A DNA stretch of 64,000 nt. Source: Corynebacterium glyciniphilum AJ 3170. Lineage in GTDB: Bacteria; Actinomycetota; Actinomycetes; Mycobacteriales; Mycobacteriaceae. Below the pieces are notes generated by a model. The model did no database searches. It had not been told where the DNA came from and was given only the letters and a program-made list of their open reading frames with translations. Made by a program: the position numbers and the translations under genes. Below are positions 18,149 through 26,770 of the stretch, piece after piece (position 1 is the first letter of the stretch; every line of letters begins with the position of its first letter). The DNA is taken from assembly GCF_007673095.1 (NCBI RefSeq), contig NZ_VDYZ01000006.1, positions 154,792 to 218,791 of the forward strand, in the 5' to 3' direction.

Positions 18149-18756
18149 TCCGCGTCCTGATCGCCGATGACCAGGATCTTGTCCGCGGTGCGCTCGCGGC
18201 ACTGCTGGGCACCGAGGACGACCTGGAGGTCGTGGCCGAAGTCGGCCGCGGCGACGAGGTGGTCGAGGCGGTGCGGGAGCACCGGGTCGACGTCGCCCTG
18301 CTCGACATCGAGATGCCGGGCATGACCGGGATCGAGGCGGCTGAAGCACTGCAGTCAGAGGGGTCGGGGCTGTCCTGCCGGACGGTGATCGTCACCACCT
18401 TCGGGCGTCCCGGCTACCTGCGCAAGGCCCTGGCCGCCGGGGTCAGTGGCTTCGTGGTGAAGGACACCCCGCCCTCCCAGCTGGCGGAGGCGGTGCGGCG
18501 CGTCCACCAGGGACTGCGGGTCGTGGACCCGGCATTGGCGGAGGAGTCACTGTTCACCCCGGATTCGCCGCTGACCGGCAGGGAGGTGGAGGTCTGCCGC
18601 GCCGCACGGGGAGGGACGGGCATCCGGGAGATCGCGGCGGAACTGCACCTGTCCCAGGGCACGGTCCGTAACCACCTGTCCTCGGTCATCGGGAAGACCG
18701 GGGCCTCGAACCGTTTCGAGGCAGTCACCGTCGCGGATCAGAACGGCTGGCTGTGA
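18145..18756 (+). CDS. LuxR/NarL family response regulator
   Basis: A 203-residue regulator has a receiver domain with acidic pocket ADDQ near the N-terminus, phosphoacceptor Asp in LLDIEMPG (about residue 54) and Lys in VVKDTPP. The C-terminal LuxR HTH is LTGREVEVCRAARGG...IREIAAELHLSQGTVRNHL. It is the partner of the adjoining kinase and the likely regulator of the operon via the ACTGTCAC dyad at 15406-15430. Its 3' end overlaps the convergent MFS gene by 19 bp. Confidence 0.92.
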   Translation: MIRVLIADDQDLVRGALAALLGTEDDLEVVAEVGRGDEVVEAVREHRVDVALLDIEMPGMTGIEAAEALQSEGSGLSCRTVIVTTFGRPGYLRKALAAGVSGFVVKDTPPSQLAEAVRRVHQGLRVVDPALAEESLFTPDSPLTGREVEVCRAARGGTGIREIAAELHLSQGTVRNHLSSVIGKTGASNRFEAVTVADQNGWL

Positions 18757-19919
18757 CGGGAGGCGACCTTCACGGCCACTGCGGACATCACGCAGACCAC
18801 GGCGCCGACGAGGAACACGGTGACGTAGCCGACCAGCGGTGCGATCAGCGCGATGGCGAACGGCATGAAGAACCCCAGGTAGGTCAGGGCGTAGAACACG
18901 GCGGTGAGGGACCCCAGCTCCTCCGGTGCCGCGATGCGCTGCACCTCCCGCAACCCTGACACGATCATGATGCCGTAGGCGGTGCCGAGGACCATCGCGG
19001 TCGGCACCAGGAACCACACCGCGTGGGTGGTGACCACGATGACTGCCGCACCCATACCGATCACGGCGGTACCCAGGGCGTACAACGGCGGAGTGACGGC
19101 CGCCCAGGTCGGCAGCCGTCCGGCCCAGGGCTGCACGAAGGTGCCGGTCAGCATGGTGACCCCGGCGATCAGACCGGTGTACGCCACCGGCGCGGACACA
19201 CCCGAGGTCACCAGCGGCGGAAGTACCGCAAAGGACGTCGTCGCCAGTCCGAACGCCCACGGTGCCCACAGCGCCACGGTGAACAGGAACCGGGGTGTAC
19301 GCGCCGAGGGTGGGAACTGCAAACGGGAGGCTGCCCGTCGTCCTGCATCCGGGGTGACCCACACCAGAGGGGTCAGCACCAGGATCATCACGAGGTGGAT
19401 GATCAACGGGGTGGTGTCCGGGCCCGGCAGCCATTCCGCGACAGGCCCACTGACCAGCGGGCCGACACCGAACCCGGCGGAGGTGGCTGCGGTCGCGCGC
19501 CGGGCTGCCGCACCGTCGTTCCCGTCGGTCTCCACGGTGACCTCCTTGAGCCACGACGCTCCGGCGGCGAGCACCAGGCCCACGGCGATGCCGGTGAGCA
19601 TCCGGCCGACACAGAGCAGGACGGGCCCCCACGCCACGTCAACGCCGAGATGGGCCGCGAGCGTCACCACCGTCCCCGTCGCGGAGAACAACAGGGCGGG
19701 ACGGACGACCGAGCGCCGACCCCGCCTGTCGGACAGCGGTCCGCCGACCATCAGGGCGGGGATGAGCCCCAGGACGTAGACGGCGAGGACGAAGTTCACC
19801 GGCGCTTGGCCCAGTCCGTGTGTCTCGCGCATCACGGGCAGGAGTGGGGCGAAGAGGTTCGCGCCGTAGGAGACGGCGAACATGCCCAGCGCGATCCGGA
19901 CCCAGGGTGCAAGTGTCAT
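18738..19919 (-). CDS. MFS transporter (DHA1-like)
   Basis: A 393-residue protein has twelve hydrophobic segments. The MFS signature between helices 2 and 3 reads GGPLSDRRGRRSV, and motif C-like GFGVGPLVSGP in helix 5 marks drug:H+ antiporters. It is therefore a proton-driven efflux or solute carrier of the inner membrane. It is convergent with the response-regulator gene and overlaps it at the 3' end. No linked regulator is seen. The substrate is unknown. Confidence 0.88.
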   Translation of the reverse strand: MTLAPWVRIALGMFAVSYGANLFAPLLPVMRETHGLGQAPVNFVLAVYVLGLIPALMVGGPLSDRRGRRSVVRPALLFSATGTVVTLAAHLGVDVAWGPVLLCVGRMLTGIAVGLVLAAGASWLKEVTVETDGNDGAAARRATAATSAGFGVGPLVSGPVAEWLPGPDTTPLIIHLVMILVLTPLVWVTPDAGRRAASRLQFPPSARTPRFLFTVALWAPWAFGLATTSFAVLPPLVTSGVSAPVAYTGLIAGVTMLTGTFVQPWAGRLPTWAAVTPPLYALGTAVIGMGAAVIVVTTHAVWFLVPTAMVLGTAYGIMIVSGLREVQRIAAPEELGSLTAVFYALTYLGFFMPFAIALIAPLVGYVTVFLVGAVVCVMSAVAVKVASRHSQPF

Positions 19920-19978
19920 GGCTCACATTCTGGCATGTCCATCGAATGCTTATATGTATCGGGGGAGGGCTCCGTGGA

Positions 19979-20563
19979 TCAGTTCGCGACGAGCGCGTCC
20001 CGGGAGTCACCGCTGGCGCACCGGTCGGGGACACCCTCGAGATCGCTGATCGGTACGGTCGTGGCCTCGAGATCCATCGGCTGGCCCACGTACACCGTGT
20101 CCCTGCCGGGAAGGGTGACCGACGGACGCCCGTCCTGGGTGACGACGTCGGCGTCTGCGGGGACCACGAGAGGCCGGGGAGGGCCGTCGTCCGAGAATCC
20201 GACGACGGCGAAGCAGGAGCCCTGGCCGGTGACGAGACGTCCGGAGATGCTTTCGGCCTCCCCCTCGGGCGAGTCGTCCGTGGTAAGTGCGACGGGCCCG
20301 CTGCCTGAGGCGGAGACCGTGATGCGACCGTCGGCGGGGTCGGGCTCAGAGGCGTCAGAGGGGTCCCCTGCCTCTGTGGTCACTGTCTCGGTTACGGTCT
20401 CGCGGGCGTCGGTGCCCGTGTTCCCGGTGCCGGTGTCTTCGGTGAACGTCGGTGTGTCGGGTGCGCTGCCGTTGTTGCCGTCGCCGTCACTGCAGGCGCT
20501 GAGGGGGCCCAGGGCGAGGACGGCAGCGAGGGATGCGGTGATGGCGGCGCGGTGTCGTGTCAT
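19979..20563 (-). CDS. Exported lipoprotein of unknown function
   Basis: A 194-residue lipoprotein starts at ATG 20563. It has a basic start (MTRHRAA), a hydrophobic core and a lipobox LSAC with Cys at residue 24. A Thr/Asp/Glu-rich linker follows, then a globular domain of about 120 residues with two further cysteines (GSCFAVVG and DRCASG). The frame stays open 51 codons upstream but lacks a signal-like start there. No family is recognised. It is a single gene with 270 bp of upstream non-coding DNA that carries a Fur/Zur-like palindrome about 240 bp away. Confidence 0.8.
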   Translation of the reverse strand: MTRHRAAITASLAAVLALGPLSACSDGDGNNGSAPDTPTFTEDTGTGNTGTDARETVTETVTTEAGDPSDASEPDPADGRITVSASGSGPVALTTDDSPEGEAESISGRLVTGQGSCFAVVGFSDDGPPRPLVVPADADVVTQDGRPSVTLPGRDTVYVGQPMDLEATTVPISDLEGVPDRCASGDSRDALVAN

Positions 20564-20804
20564 GGGTTCTCTCTCCACGTCGAAGTATGGTCGGGGACGC
20601 CTCCAGGTGTACCAGGTCGTGCCCGGCATCCGTTTCAGGGACCTCACGTCGCCGCTGAGGGTGTGCAGACGTGGCTCGGACCCCAGGATTGTGTTGGTTC
20701 TGTGCTGGCTGGCCACCCTGGGGTGGCTGTCCCAGGGAGGGACGTCACAGCCTGTGGCGGGGGCACATCACCTGTTCTGCGTGGTTAGTGCCCGTACCTC
20801 CCTC

Positions 20805-20822
20805 ATTCTCGATAATGAGAAT
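20805..20822. promoter_or_regulatory. Fur/Zur-like inverted repeat
   Basis: ATTCTC-GATAAT-GAGAAT is a perfect 6-bp inverted repeat. The stretch GATAATGAGAATC (20811-20823) differs in one base from GATAATGATAATC of the classical Fur box. It lies between the HAD gene 3' end and the lipoprotein gene, both leftward, so it would act on the lipoprotein from a distance of about 240 bp. Confidence 0.45.
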
Positions 20823-20831
20823 CTACGCCGA

Positions 20832-21734
20832 TCACACACCCAGCAACTGTCGCAGTACCTGCACCACGCCGTCCTCGGTGTTGGCCGGAGCGGTGTAGTT
20901 CGCGGCCTCCGTGATGCCGGGGTGAGCATTGGCCATGGCGAAGGACAGGTCGCCCTCGCCGATCATCTCCAGGTCATTGAGGTAGTCGCCGAACACCGCG
21001 GTGTTCGCCGGTGAGACGCCCAGTTCTTTCTGCAGGTCACGCAGGGCGGCACCCTTGTTGGCGTCCGTACGCATGATGTCGATCCAGTTCGCCCCGGAGA
21101 TCACCACCGCGTTGTTCTCATCCACCTCGGGAGCTGCGGCGTCCTCGCCGGTGAACAGGCCCGGGGCGGCGTCCTCGGCGGAGCCGAAGGCGAAGACGGC
21201 GACCTTCACCACCGGAGTGTCCACCGTGGTGAGGTCGTCGATCTGTTCGAGGGAGTGGTAGTACTTCGCGGCCTCGTCGAGGAACTCGCGGTCGGAGCTC
21301 TCTACGTAGGCGACCTCGGGAGTGCAGATGACGAGGCCGAGACGCCGGTCGGTACCACGTACCGCGGAGATGCACTGCTGCACCGTGTCGTCGGACAGGG
21401 GAGAGGTGGCGACGACCTCGTCATCGTGGACGACGACGGTACCGTTCTCCGCGAGGTAGGTCCGGATCCCGTGGTCGCCGAACATGTCGTGCAGCGTCGC
21501 GTGCTGACGTCCGGAGGCGGGCACCACGACAATGCCACGGTCCTGCATCACCGGCAGCAGGTCCCAGAACCCCTGGGGGACAGTACCGTCCGCCCGGAGC
21601 AGGGTGCCGTCCATGTCGAGGACCACGAGGCCGAGGTCAGGGGTAGGGGAGAGGTCGCGCCAAGAGGTGGAGGTCGCGGTGGGCTCGGAGGTGGACTCGG
21701 GGGCGGACGCGGAGGTGGTCGGGGTTTCCGTCAT
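20832..21734 (-). CDS. HAD-IIB (Cof-type) phosphatase
   Basis: A 300-residue HAD hydrolase has motif I LDMDGTLL (residues 39-46), motif II Ser in VPASGRQ, motif III Lys in TDANKGAAL and motif IV GDYLNDLEM. The large C2 cap between motifs II and III marks the Cof/HAD-IIB group. These enzymes dephosphorylate sugar phosphates and flavin or pyridoxal intermediates. The N-terminal 30 residues are a Ser/Thr/Glu-rich tail absent from typical members, so a later start is possible. A parS-like palindrome lies 10 bp upstream of the start codon. Confidence 0.88.
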   Translation of the reverse strand: MTETPTTSASAPESTSEPTATSTSWRDLSPTPDLGLVVLDMDGTLLRADGTVPQGFWDLLPVMQDRGIVVVPASGRQHATLHDMFGDHGIRTYLAENGTVVVHDDEVVATSPLSDDTVQQCISAVRGTDRRLGLVICTPEVAYVESSDREFLDEAAKYYHSLEQIDDLTTVDTPVVKVAVFAFGSAEDAAPGLFTGEDAAAPEVDENNAVVISGANWIDIMRTDANKGAALRDLQKELGVSPANTAVFGDYLNDLEMIGEGDLSFAMANAHPGITEAANYTAPANTEDGVVQVLRQLLGV

Positions 21735-21743
21735 GGCCCCATG

Positions 21744-21757
21744 GTTTCACATGAAAC
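21744..21757. promoter_or_regulatory. parS-like ParB binding site
   Basis: GTTTCACATGAAAC matches the parS core GTTTCACGTGAAAC in 13 of 14 positions. It lies in the 24-bp gap between the HAD gene start (21734) and the LysR gene stop (21759). Together with the copy at 2977 it suggests ParB loading in this origin-proximal region. Confidence 0.6.
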
Positions 21758-21758
21758 G

Positions 21759-22688
21759 TCAGAGCTGCTCCGGTGTGTCCGGTGACTCCCGCCGGGCAGC
21801 CGCCCCCAGCGCGGTACGGAACGCACGCACACCGGGATGGCCGGTGTAGCCGTCGCGCACCGCGGTGAACAGCTGACGGTGCGGCGAGCCGGGCATCGCC
21901 AACGCCTGGGTGTGGTCAAGGTGTGGCCCGGCCAGCATCGCCGGGATCACCGTGACACCGTGCCCGGTGCGGGCCATGTGCGCCCGCAGGATCGGGTCGG
22001 TGGTTTCGCACTTCACCCGCGGCTCCACACCGGCCTCGCGCAGGACGGTCCGTTCCCACCGTCCCTGCGGCATCGTCGCCGGCTCCAGGATCCACGGGGT
22101 GTCCGCCAGGTCCGCCAGACCGTCCAGCTCCTCGGCGGGTACCGCCCAGCGTCCCGTCGTCGGCAGGACCAGCAGCATCGGGTCGGCGAAGAGCTCCTCG
22201 CGGTGCAGCCCGGGGCGCACCGGCTCCGGCTGCCCGGGGAACTCGTCACCGATGACCACGTCGTAGGAGTGTGCGGCCAGCCCCTCGAAGGCCTCGCCGA
22301 CCTCGCGGTGGTAGACCTCCACATTCAACTCCGGGTGCCGCTTCTCCAGCATCGTCAGCGCTGTCGGCAGGATCGTGGCCAATGCTGACTGGAAGCTGGT
22401 CACCCGCAGCGTCCCCTCCGCGCCGGCGCGCGATGAGGCGAGCTCGGCCTCGGCGGTGTCCAGGATCGTCAGGACCTCGTCGGTACGTGCCACGAGCCGG
22501 AGCGCAGCCTCGGTGAGCCGCACCCCGCGGCCCACCGTCTCCAGCAGCGGAACCCCGGCCTCACGCTCCAGCTGGCTGAGCTGGTGGGATACGGCGGACG
22601 GGGAATAGTGCAGCTCGCGGGCCACGGCGGCCAGAGTGCCGCGCTGGTGGACCTCACGCAGCAGGGTCAGACGGTGAATGTTCAGCAC
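21759..22688 (-). CDS. LysR family transcriptional regulator
   Basis: A 309-residue LysR-type regulator has an N-terminal winged helix (LTLLREVHQRGTLAAVARELHYSPSAVSHQLSQLE, given here in pieces: RGTLAAVAREL, then SPSAVSHQL). The C-terminal periplasmic-binding-like effector domain has EGTLRVTSFQ near residue 91. It is divergent from the EamA transporter gene with 58 bp between starts, the standard arrangement for LysR control of an exporter. The effector is unknown, possibly an amino acid by analogy with ArgP/LysG-type pairs. Confidence 0.9.
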   Translation of the reverse strand: MLNIHRLTLLREVHQRGTLAAVARELHYSPSAVSHQLSQLEREAGVPLLETVGRGVRLTEAALRLVARTDEVLTILDTAEAELASSRAGAEGTLRVTSFQSALATILPTALTMLEKRHPELNVEVYHREVGEAFEGLAAHSYDVVIGDEFPGQPEPVRPGLHREELFADPMLLVLPTTGRWAVPAEELDGLADLADTPWILEPATMPQGRWERTVLREAGVEPRVKCETTDPILRAHMARTGHGVTVIPAMLAGPHLDHTQALAMPGSPHRQLFTAVRDGYTGHPGVRAFRTALGAAARRESPDTPEQL

Positions 22689-22746
22689 AGTTCACCATTA
22701 TCGTTCATATCCCTGAGATAGACGAACCAATACCCCGGGCCCCACA

Positions 22747-23667
22747 ATGAGAGCCATGAGCATCACCCGTTCCTCCTCCCTCGTCCTGGCGTCCTGCGCA
22801 TCCCTGCAGTTCGGCGCGGCGACCGCCGTCGGCCTCTTCGACTCCCTCGGGACCTGGGGCGTCACCTTCCTCCGTCTGACCATCGCCGGCGCCCTGCTCC
22901 TGCTGATCGCACGCCCGGCACTGCGCTCCTGGTCCCGGGGGGACTGGCGCGCCGTCGTCTTCTTCGCCGTGATGATGGCCGCGATGAACGGGTTCTTCTA
23001 CGCCTCCCTGGACCGCATCCCGATGAGCGCCGCGGTGGCCATCGAGTTCATCGGTCCGCTGGTCTACGCCGGGCTGACGTCCAGGCGTCGCGGTGACCTG
23101 GTCTGGGTCGGCCTCGCCGCCGCCGGCATGGCCGTCCTCGGCCTCGAGGCTCTGTCCGACGCCGCCCTCGACCCGGTCGGCATGCTGCTGGCGCTGATCG
23201 CCGGGGTGTTCTGGGTCGGCTACATCGTCGGCTCCGCCGCGGTGGGACGCCGCATCGCGGGCACCGGTGGCCTGGCCGTGGCCATGCTGCTCGGCGGTCT
23301 GATGCTCGCCCCGGTCGGAGGTGCCGCCGTCGAGGGCATCACCGCCGACCCGTGGCTGTTGATTCCTGCGGTGGTCACCGCGCTGATGGCCTCCGTGATC
23401 CCGTACTCACTGGAGCTCGCGGCGCTGCGCCGCCTGCCGGCCGCCGTCTTCAGCGTCCTGATCAGCCTGGAACCAGCTTTCGCCGCACTCGCCGGGTTCG
23501 TCCTGCTCGACCAGGAGATGACGGCGATGCGCGGCGTCACCGTCGTGCTGGTCATCGCGGCATCCGTCGGCATCACATGGTCGGCGCACCAACGGACTGT
23601 CCGGCCACCGCGGGAAGAGCGCGTGCGACGTCCACTGCTGCGTCGTCGAACACCATCTCATCAGTGA
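22747..23667 (+). CDS. EamA/DMT family exporter (RhtA-like)
   Basis: A 306-residue membrane protein has ten predicted helices in two EamA repeats (about residues 8-140 and 150-280). Motifs such as SAAVAIEFIGPLVYA and YSLELAALRRLPAAVFSVLISLEPAFAAL are typical of RhtA-type threonine/homoserine exporters. It is divergent from a LysR gene that probably controls it. An ATG nine bases downstream is an alternative start. The basic C-terminus overlaps the 3' end of the convergent monooxygenase gene by 95 bp, which is long for a natural tail-to-tail overlap. Confidence 0.88.
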   Translation: MRAMSITRSSSLVLASCASLQFGAATAVGLFDSLGTWGVTFLRLTIAGALLLLIARPALRSWSRGDWRAVVFFAVMMAAMNGFFYASLDRIPMSAAVAIEFIGPLVYAGLTSRRRGDLVWVGLAAAGMAVLGLEALSDAALDPVGMLLALIAGVFWVGYIVGSAAVGRRIAGTGGLAVAMLLGGLMLAPVGGAAVEGITADPWLLIPAVVTALMASVIPYSLELAALRRLPAAVFSVLISLEPAFAALAGFVLLDQEMTAMRGVTVVLVIAASVGITWSAHQRTVRPPREERVRRPLLRRRTPSHQ

Positions 23668-25177
23668 CGTCGCCGCGGGCGAGCTCCGGCCATTCGCGCA
23701 GGTAGTCCTGGCGGTACAACCACGGCGACCGGTCGCCCTGCCGGGGTGTGACGTGCTCCGAGCGTTTGATGTAGCCCGCCTCGAACTCCAGCAGCGGACG
23801 CCGTTCGACGTCATCACCGGGGAACACCGGGGCGGCGACCGTCTCGCCACGGTTGACCATGTGGTGCCACAACCGGACCAGGTACCGGGCCGTGAGGTCC
23901 GCCCGGGTCGTCCACGACTGGTTCAGGTACCCGACGGTGAAACTCAGGTTGGGTAGAGCGGAGACCAGCACACCGCGGTAGGCCACTGTCTGCGACGGGT
24001 CGACACTGTGCCCGTCTACCGCGACCTCTGCACCGCCGAACAGCTGCAACTGCAGCCCCGTCGCCGAGATCACCGTGTCCGCCTCCAGCACCGTCCCGTC
24101 CGACAGCCGCACACCTTCCGGGACGAGACGGTCGATCGTCGCGGTGACGACCTTCGCCCCCTTGTCCCGGATCGCAGCGAAGATGTCCCCGCCAGGCGCC
24201 TTGCACACGCGCTGGTCCCAGGGCTTGTAGGGCGGCGTGAAGTCCCGCCTGATCTGTGCGGGTGTCAGCCACCTCAACTGCAAGGCATGCAGGAAGCCAC
24301 TGAACAGGAACGGTGCGCCTTTGGCGAGGTACCACTGGACCATGTCACGGGTGATGTGGTTGACGCGGGCGACCTTGTGGGCGACCCGTTTGTTCGGGAT
24401 CAGTGTCGTCCAGATCGTGGAGATCGTGTCGAACCGGGGCAGGGCGGCAACCCAGGTCGGGGTGCGCTGCAGCATCGTGATGTCCGCACCGTCCTCCGCC
24501 AACGCCGGGAGCAGGGTGACTGCGGTGGCGCCGGATCCGATGATCACGATCTTCCGCCCCGCGACGTCCCCCTGCTCGTCGGGACGCCACTGCTGCGCAT
24601 GGATCAGCTGCCCCTCGTAATCCTCCTGGCCGTCGAAGGTGGGCTGGAACCCTGCCCGGTGGTCGTAGTAACCGCACCCCATGTGGAGCCGCTGCGTCCG
24701 GATGACGGTTTCGACCGTCGCATCCTCGGCAGCGTCCGGACGGTCGTCGGGCCCGTGGCGCCATGCGCGGACGGTCGTGACCTCCCAGTGGGGTCCGTGT
24801 GCCTCGGCCTCGGCGCCGGTGGTGACGAAGTTGATCCGCTTGACCCAGGTGTTCAACCGGATACGCTGCAGGAATCCGTCGTCCTGAGCCGCCTCGCGCA
24901 GGTACTCCTTGATATGTGCGCCGTCGCCGAGTGTGCCCTTGTGCGGCCAGGGTTTGTAGGGCAGCGCGAAGCTGGCCATGTCCGAGTCGGAGCGGATCCC
25001 GGGATAGGTGAAGGTGTTCCAGGTGCCGCCGAGATCGTCGTTCGAGTCGACGATCTCCCAGCTCCAGCCCGGGAACTCCGAGACGATGTGGTGGGCGAGG
25101 TCGATGCCGGCGATCCCCGCGCCGACGATCAACAGGTCGAGGACGCGGTCGGTGGTGGTGTCGTTCGGGGTGCTCAT
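23573..25177 (-). CDS. Flavin-containing monooxygenase (FMO/BVMO-like)
   Basis: A 534-residue soluble flavoprotein has an N-terminal FAD motif IVGAGIAGIDLAHHI (residues 14-28), WEIVDSNDDLGGTWN, and a second NADPH-binding motif IVIIGSGATAVTLLPAL. The Baeyer-Villiger/FMO fingerprint region reads FDGQEDYEGQLIHAQQW, a deviating form. It should oxygenate a nucleophilic or carbonyl substrate. The ATG at 25177 was preferred to an upstream one 16 codons away because it starts the usual N-terminal stretch. The C-terminus overlaps the EamA gene by 95 bp. No partner genes adjoin. Confidence 0.87.
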   Translation of the reverse strand: MSTPNDTTTDRVLDLLIVGAGIAGIDLAHHIVSEFPGWSWEIVDSNDDLGGTWNTFTYPGIRSDSDMASFALPYKPWPHKGTLGDGAHIKEYLREAAQDDGFLQRIRLNTWVKRINFVTTGAEAEAHGPHWEVTTVRAWRHGPDDRPDAAEDATVETVIRTQRLHMGCGYYDHRAGFQPTFDGQEDYEGQLIHAQQWRPDEQGDVAGRKIVIIGSGATAVTLLPALAEDGADITMLQRTPTWVAALPRFDTISTIWTTLIPNKRVAHKVARVNHITRDMVQWYLAKGAPFLFSGFLHALQLRWLTPAQIRRDFTPPYKPWDQRVCKAPGGDIFAAIRDKGAKVVTATIDRLVPEGVRLSDGTVLEADTVISATGLQLQLFGGAEVAVDGHSVDPSQTVAYRGVLVSALPNLSFTVGYLNQSWTTRADLTARYLVRLWHHMVNRGETVAAPVFPGDDVERRPLLEFEAGYIKRSEHVTPRQGDRSPWLYRQDYLREWPELARGDVTDEMVFDDAAVDVARALPAVAGQSVGAPTM

Positions 25178-25344
25178 GGACGCCACAGTACTGAGTAGGT
25201 ATTGGCTCCGGAACAAAACGTGCAAACTGTCCCGGGTTTCCCGTCGTCCTGTCGGCCTCCGCGGCGTCGGACGGACACGTGGGGGTGGTCGTGGTCCGGA
25301 AAACCAACCAGGCGTGGTCGTCCGGCAACAGCGCGCACAGAAGA

Positions 25345-25368
25345 ACCCCCGGGCCAGGGCCCGGGGGT
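25345..25368 (-). terminator. Terminator of the cwsA-position gene
   Basis: An 11-bp GC-rich stem, ACCCCCGGGCC / GGCCCGGGGGT with 2-nt loop, is followed on the minus strand by TTCTTC. It lies 13 bp after the stop of the Lys/Ala-rich gene. Confidence 0.85.
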
Positions 25369-25381
25369 CAGTCAGCGGAGC

Positions 25382-26770
25382 TTAGAGACGGTGCTTTCCG
25401 CCGTCATCCTCGGGGTCGTCAACGTTGCCGCCGTCCTTCTTGTCGCCCTGACCGGCGTTGCCGCCAGCCTTCGGAGCGCCCGGGGCACCGGGTGCGGCAG
25501 GGGCGTTCTTCTTGGCGTCCTGCTGAGCCTCGGCGGACTTCTCCTTGGCCTCAGCGGCCTTGTCTCCGGCCTTGTCGGCGGCCTTGTCCTTCACCTCGGC
25601 AGCCTTCTCCTTGGCGGCCTCAGCCTTGTCTCCGGCCTTGTCGGCGACCTCTTCGGCCTTTTCCTCGGCCTTGGCTGCCGCTGCCTTCGGCTTCGCGGCG
25701 GCACCGGTCGCAGGGGAACCGTTGGTGCGCGGGGACTTCGCCGGAGCGGAGGCGGAACCGCTGCCCTTGGCCTTCTGGGCGACGAAAGCCACCGCCGCGG
25801 CGATGATGGCGAGCAGCAGGACGTTGCGTCCCGTGTGCTTCTTCTTGTTCGCCTTCGCCGCCTTCTTCAGCTCCTTGGCGCGGACCTTCTCGGCCTTCTT
25901 GGTCGCGGTCTTCTTGATCTTGCGCTGGGAGCGGGACAGCTGCTTGTTGGCGGTCTTCGCGTTCTTCTGGGCGAACTTCCGGGCCTTCTTCGCCTGCTTG
26001 GCGGCCTTCCTCTTGCCCTTGGCACCTTCCTTCTTGGCAGTGTCGCCGACCTCGGAAGCGACCTCGGACGCCTGGGACCAGGCGCTCTCGAGAGACTTGC
26101 GTGCGGAGCTGCTGGCCTTGTCGGCCTTCTTCTTCGCGGCCTTGATGTCCTTGCCGTGCTTCTTCTTGAGGTTCTTCTTCGTCTTCTTGGCGGACTTCCC
26201 GGCATCCTTGCCGGCCTTACGACCTGCCTCGACACCGGTCGCGGCGAGGGCGGCGCCGGCCTTGCCGACCTGCGAAGCACGGTCACGGGCGTCGTCGAGG
26301 GCGTCGCTGACAGTGTCGGACTCCAGGAAAGCGGTACCGCGCTCCTGGGCCTGGGAGAACAGCTCGCCACCGCGCTCGGCAGCGGTACGGCCCCACCGGG
26401 TGACAGTGTCGGTGAGGTCAGCGTCCGGAGCGTGGCGGACCTGGTCGGCCAGAGCGGACGCGCGGTCGCCGGCGGCAGACGTGACAGCGGAGAGTCGCTT
26501 CTCCACGACGTCGCGGGGGCTCTCGTTCCTACCGGCGGCTTTCTTGGCGACCTTGTGCTGGCGCTTCAGTGCCTTCGCCTGGGTCTTGTCGGCCTTGGCC
26601 CGACGCTTTTCAGCCTTCGAAGAGATCTTGTCGGCCTTCTTGGTGGCCTTCGACGCCTTCTTGCTGAGCTTCTCGGCCTTGCTGTCCTTCAGGGTCTCCA
26701 GAGTATTCTCGGCCTCCTGTACGGCCTGGTCGAGACCCTGCGTGGTGTCATTCTTGATGGCGTTGCTCAC
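25382..26770 (-). CDS. Large Lys/Ala-rich coiled-coil membrane protein at the cwsA position
   Basis: A 462-residue protein is dominated by Lys, Ala and Glu. A cytoplasmic helical/coiled-coil region (about 1-310) has repeated K-A-K-K blocks and one membrane helix (NVLLLAIIAAAVAFVAQKA, about residues 315-333). The outside tail has AEEKAEEVADKAGDKAEAAKEKA-type repeats ending in a Gly/Asp-rich stretch. It occupies the place of cwsA (Rv0008c), a small division/wall protein with the same N-in single-helix topology, but is about three times larger. The GTG at 26770 has AAAGGAAA upstream; an in-frame ATG at 27055 with AGGAG is an alternative that adds 95 residues. The relation to CwsA is positional inference. 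Confidence 0.75.
   Translation of the reverse strand: MSNAIKNDTTQGLDQAVQEAENTLETLKDSKAEKLSKKASKATKKADKISSKAEKRRAKADKTQAKALKRQHKVAKKAAGRNESPRDVVEKRLSAVTSAAGDRASALADQVRHAPDADLTDTVTRWGRTAAERGGELFSQAQERGTAFLESDTVSDALDDARDRASQVGKAGAALAATGVEAGRKAGKDAGKSAKKTKKNLKKKHGKDIKAAKKKADKASSSARKSLESAWSQASEVASEVGDTAKKEGAKGKRKAAKQAKKARKFAQKNAKTANKQLSRSQRKIKKTATKKAEKVRAKELKKAAKANKKKHTGRNVLLLAIIAAAVAFVAQKAKGSGSASAPAKSPRTNGSPATGAAAKPKAAAAKAEEKAEEVADKAGDKAEAAKEKAAEVKDKAADKAGDKAAEAKEKSAEAQQDAKKNAPAAPGAPGAPKAGGNAGQGDKKDGGNVDDPEDDGGKHRL

Noticed and set aside
19023..21014. 663-codon open frame on the plus strand
   Set aside because: It lies opposite the MFS and lipoprotein genes, which have clear motifs; it is a high-GC shadow with Arg/Gly/His-rich meaningless composition.
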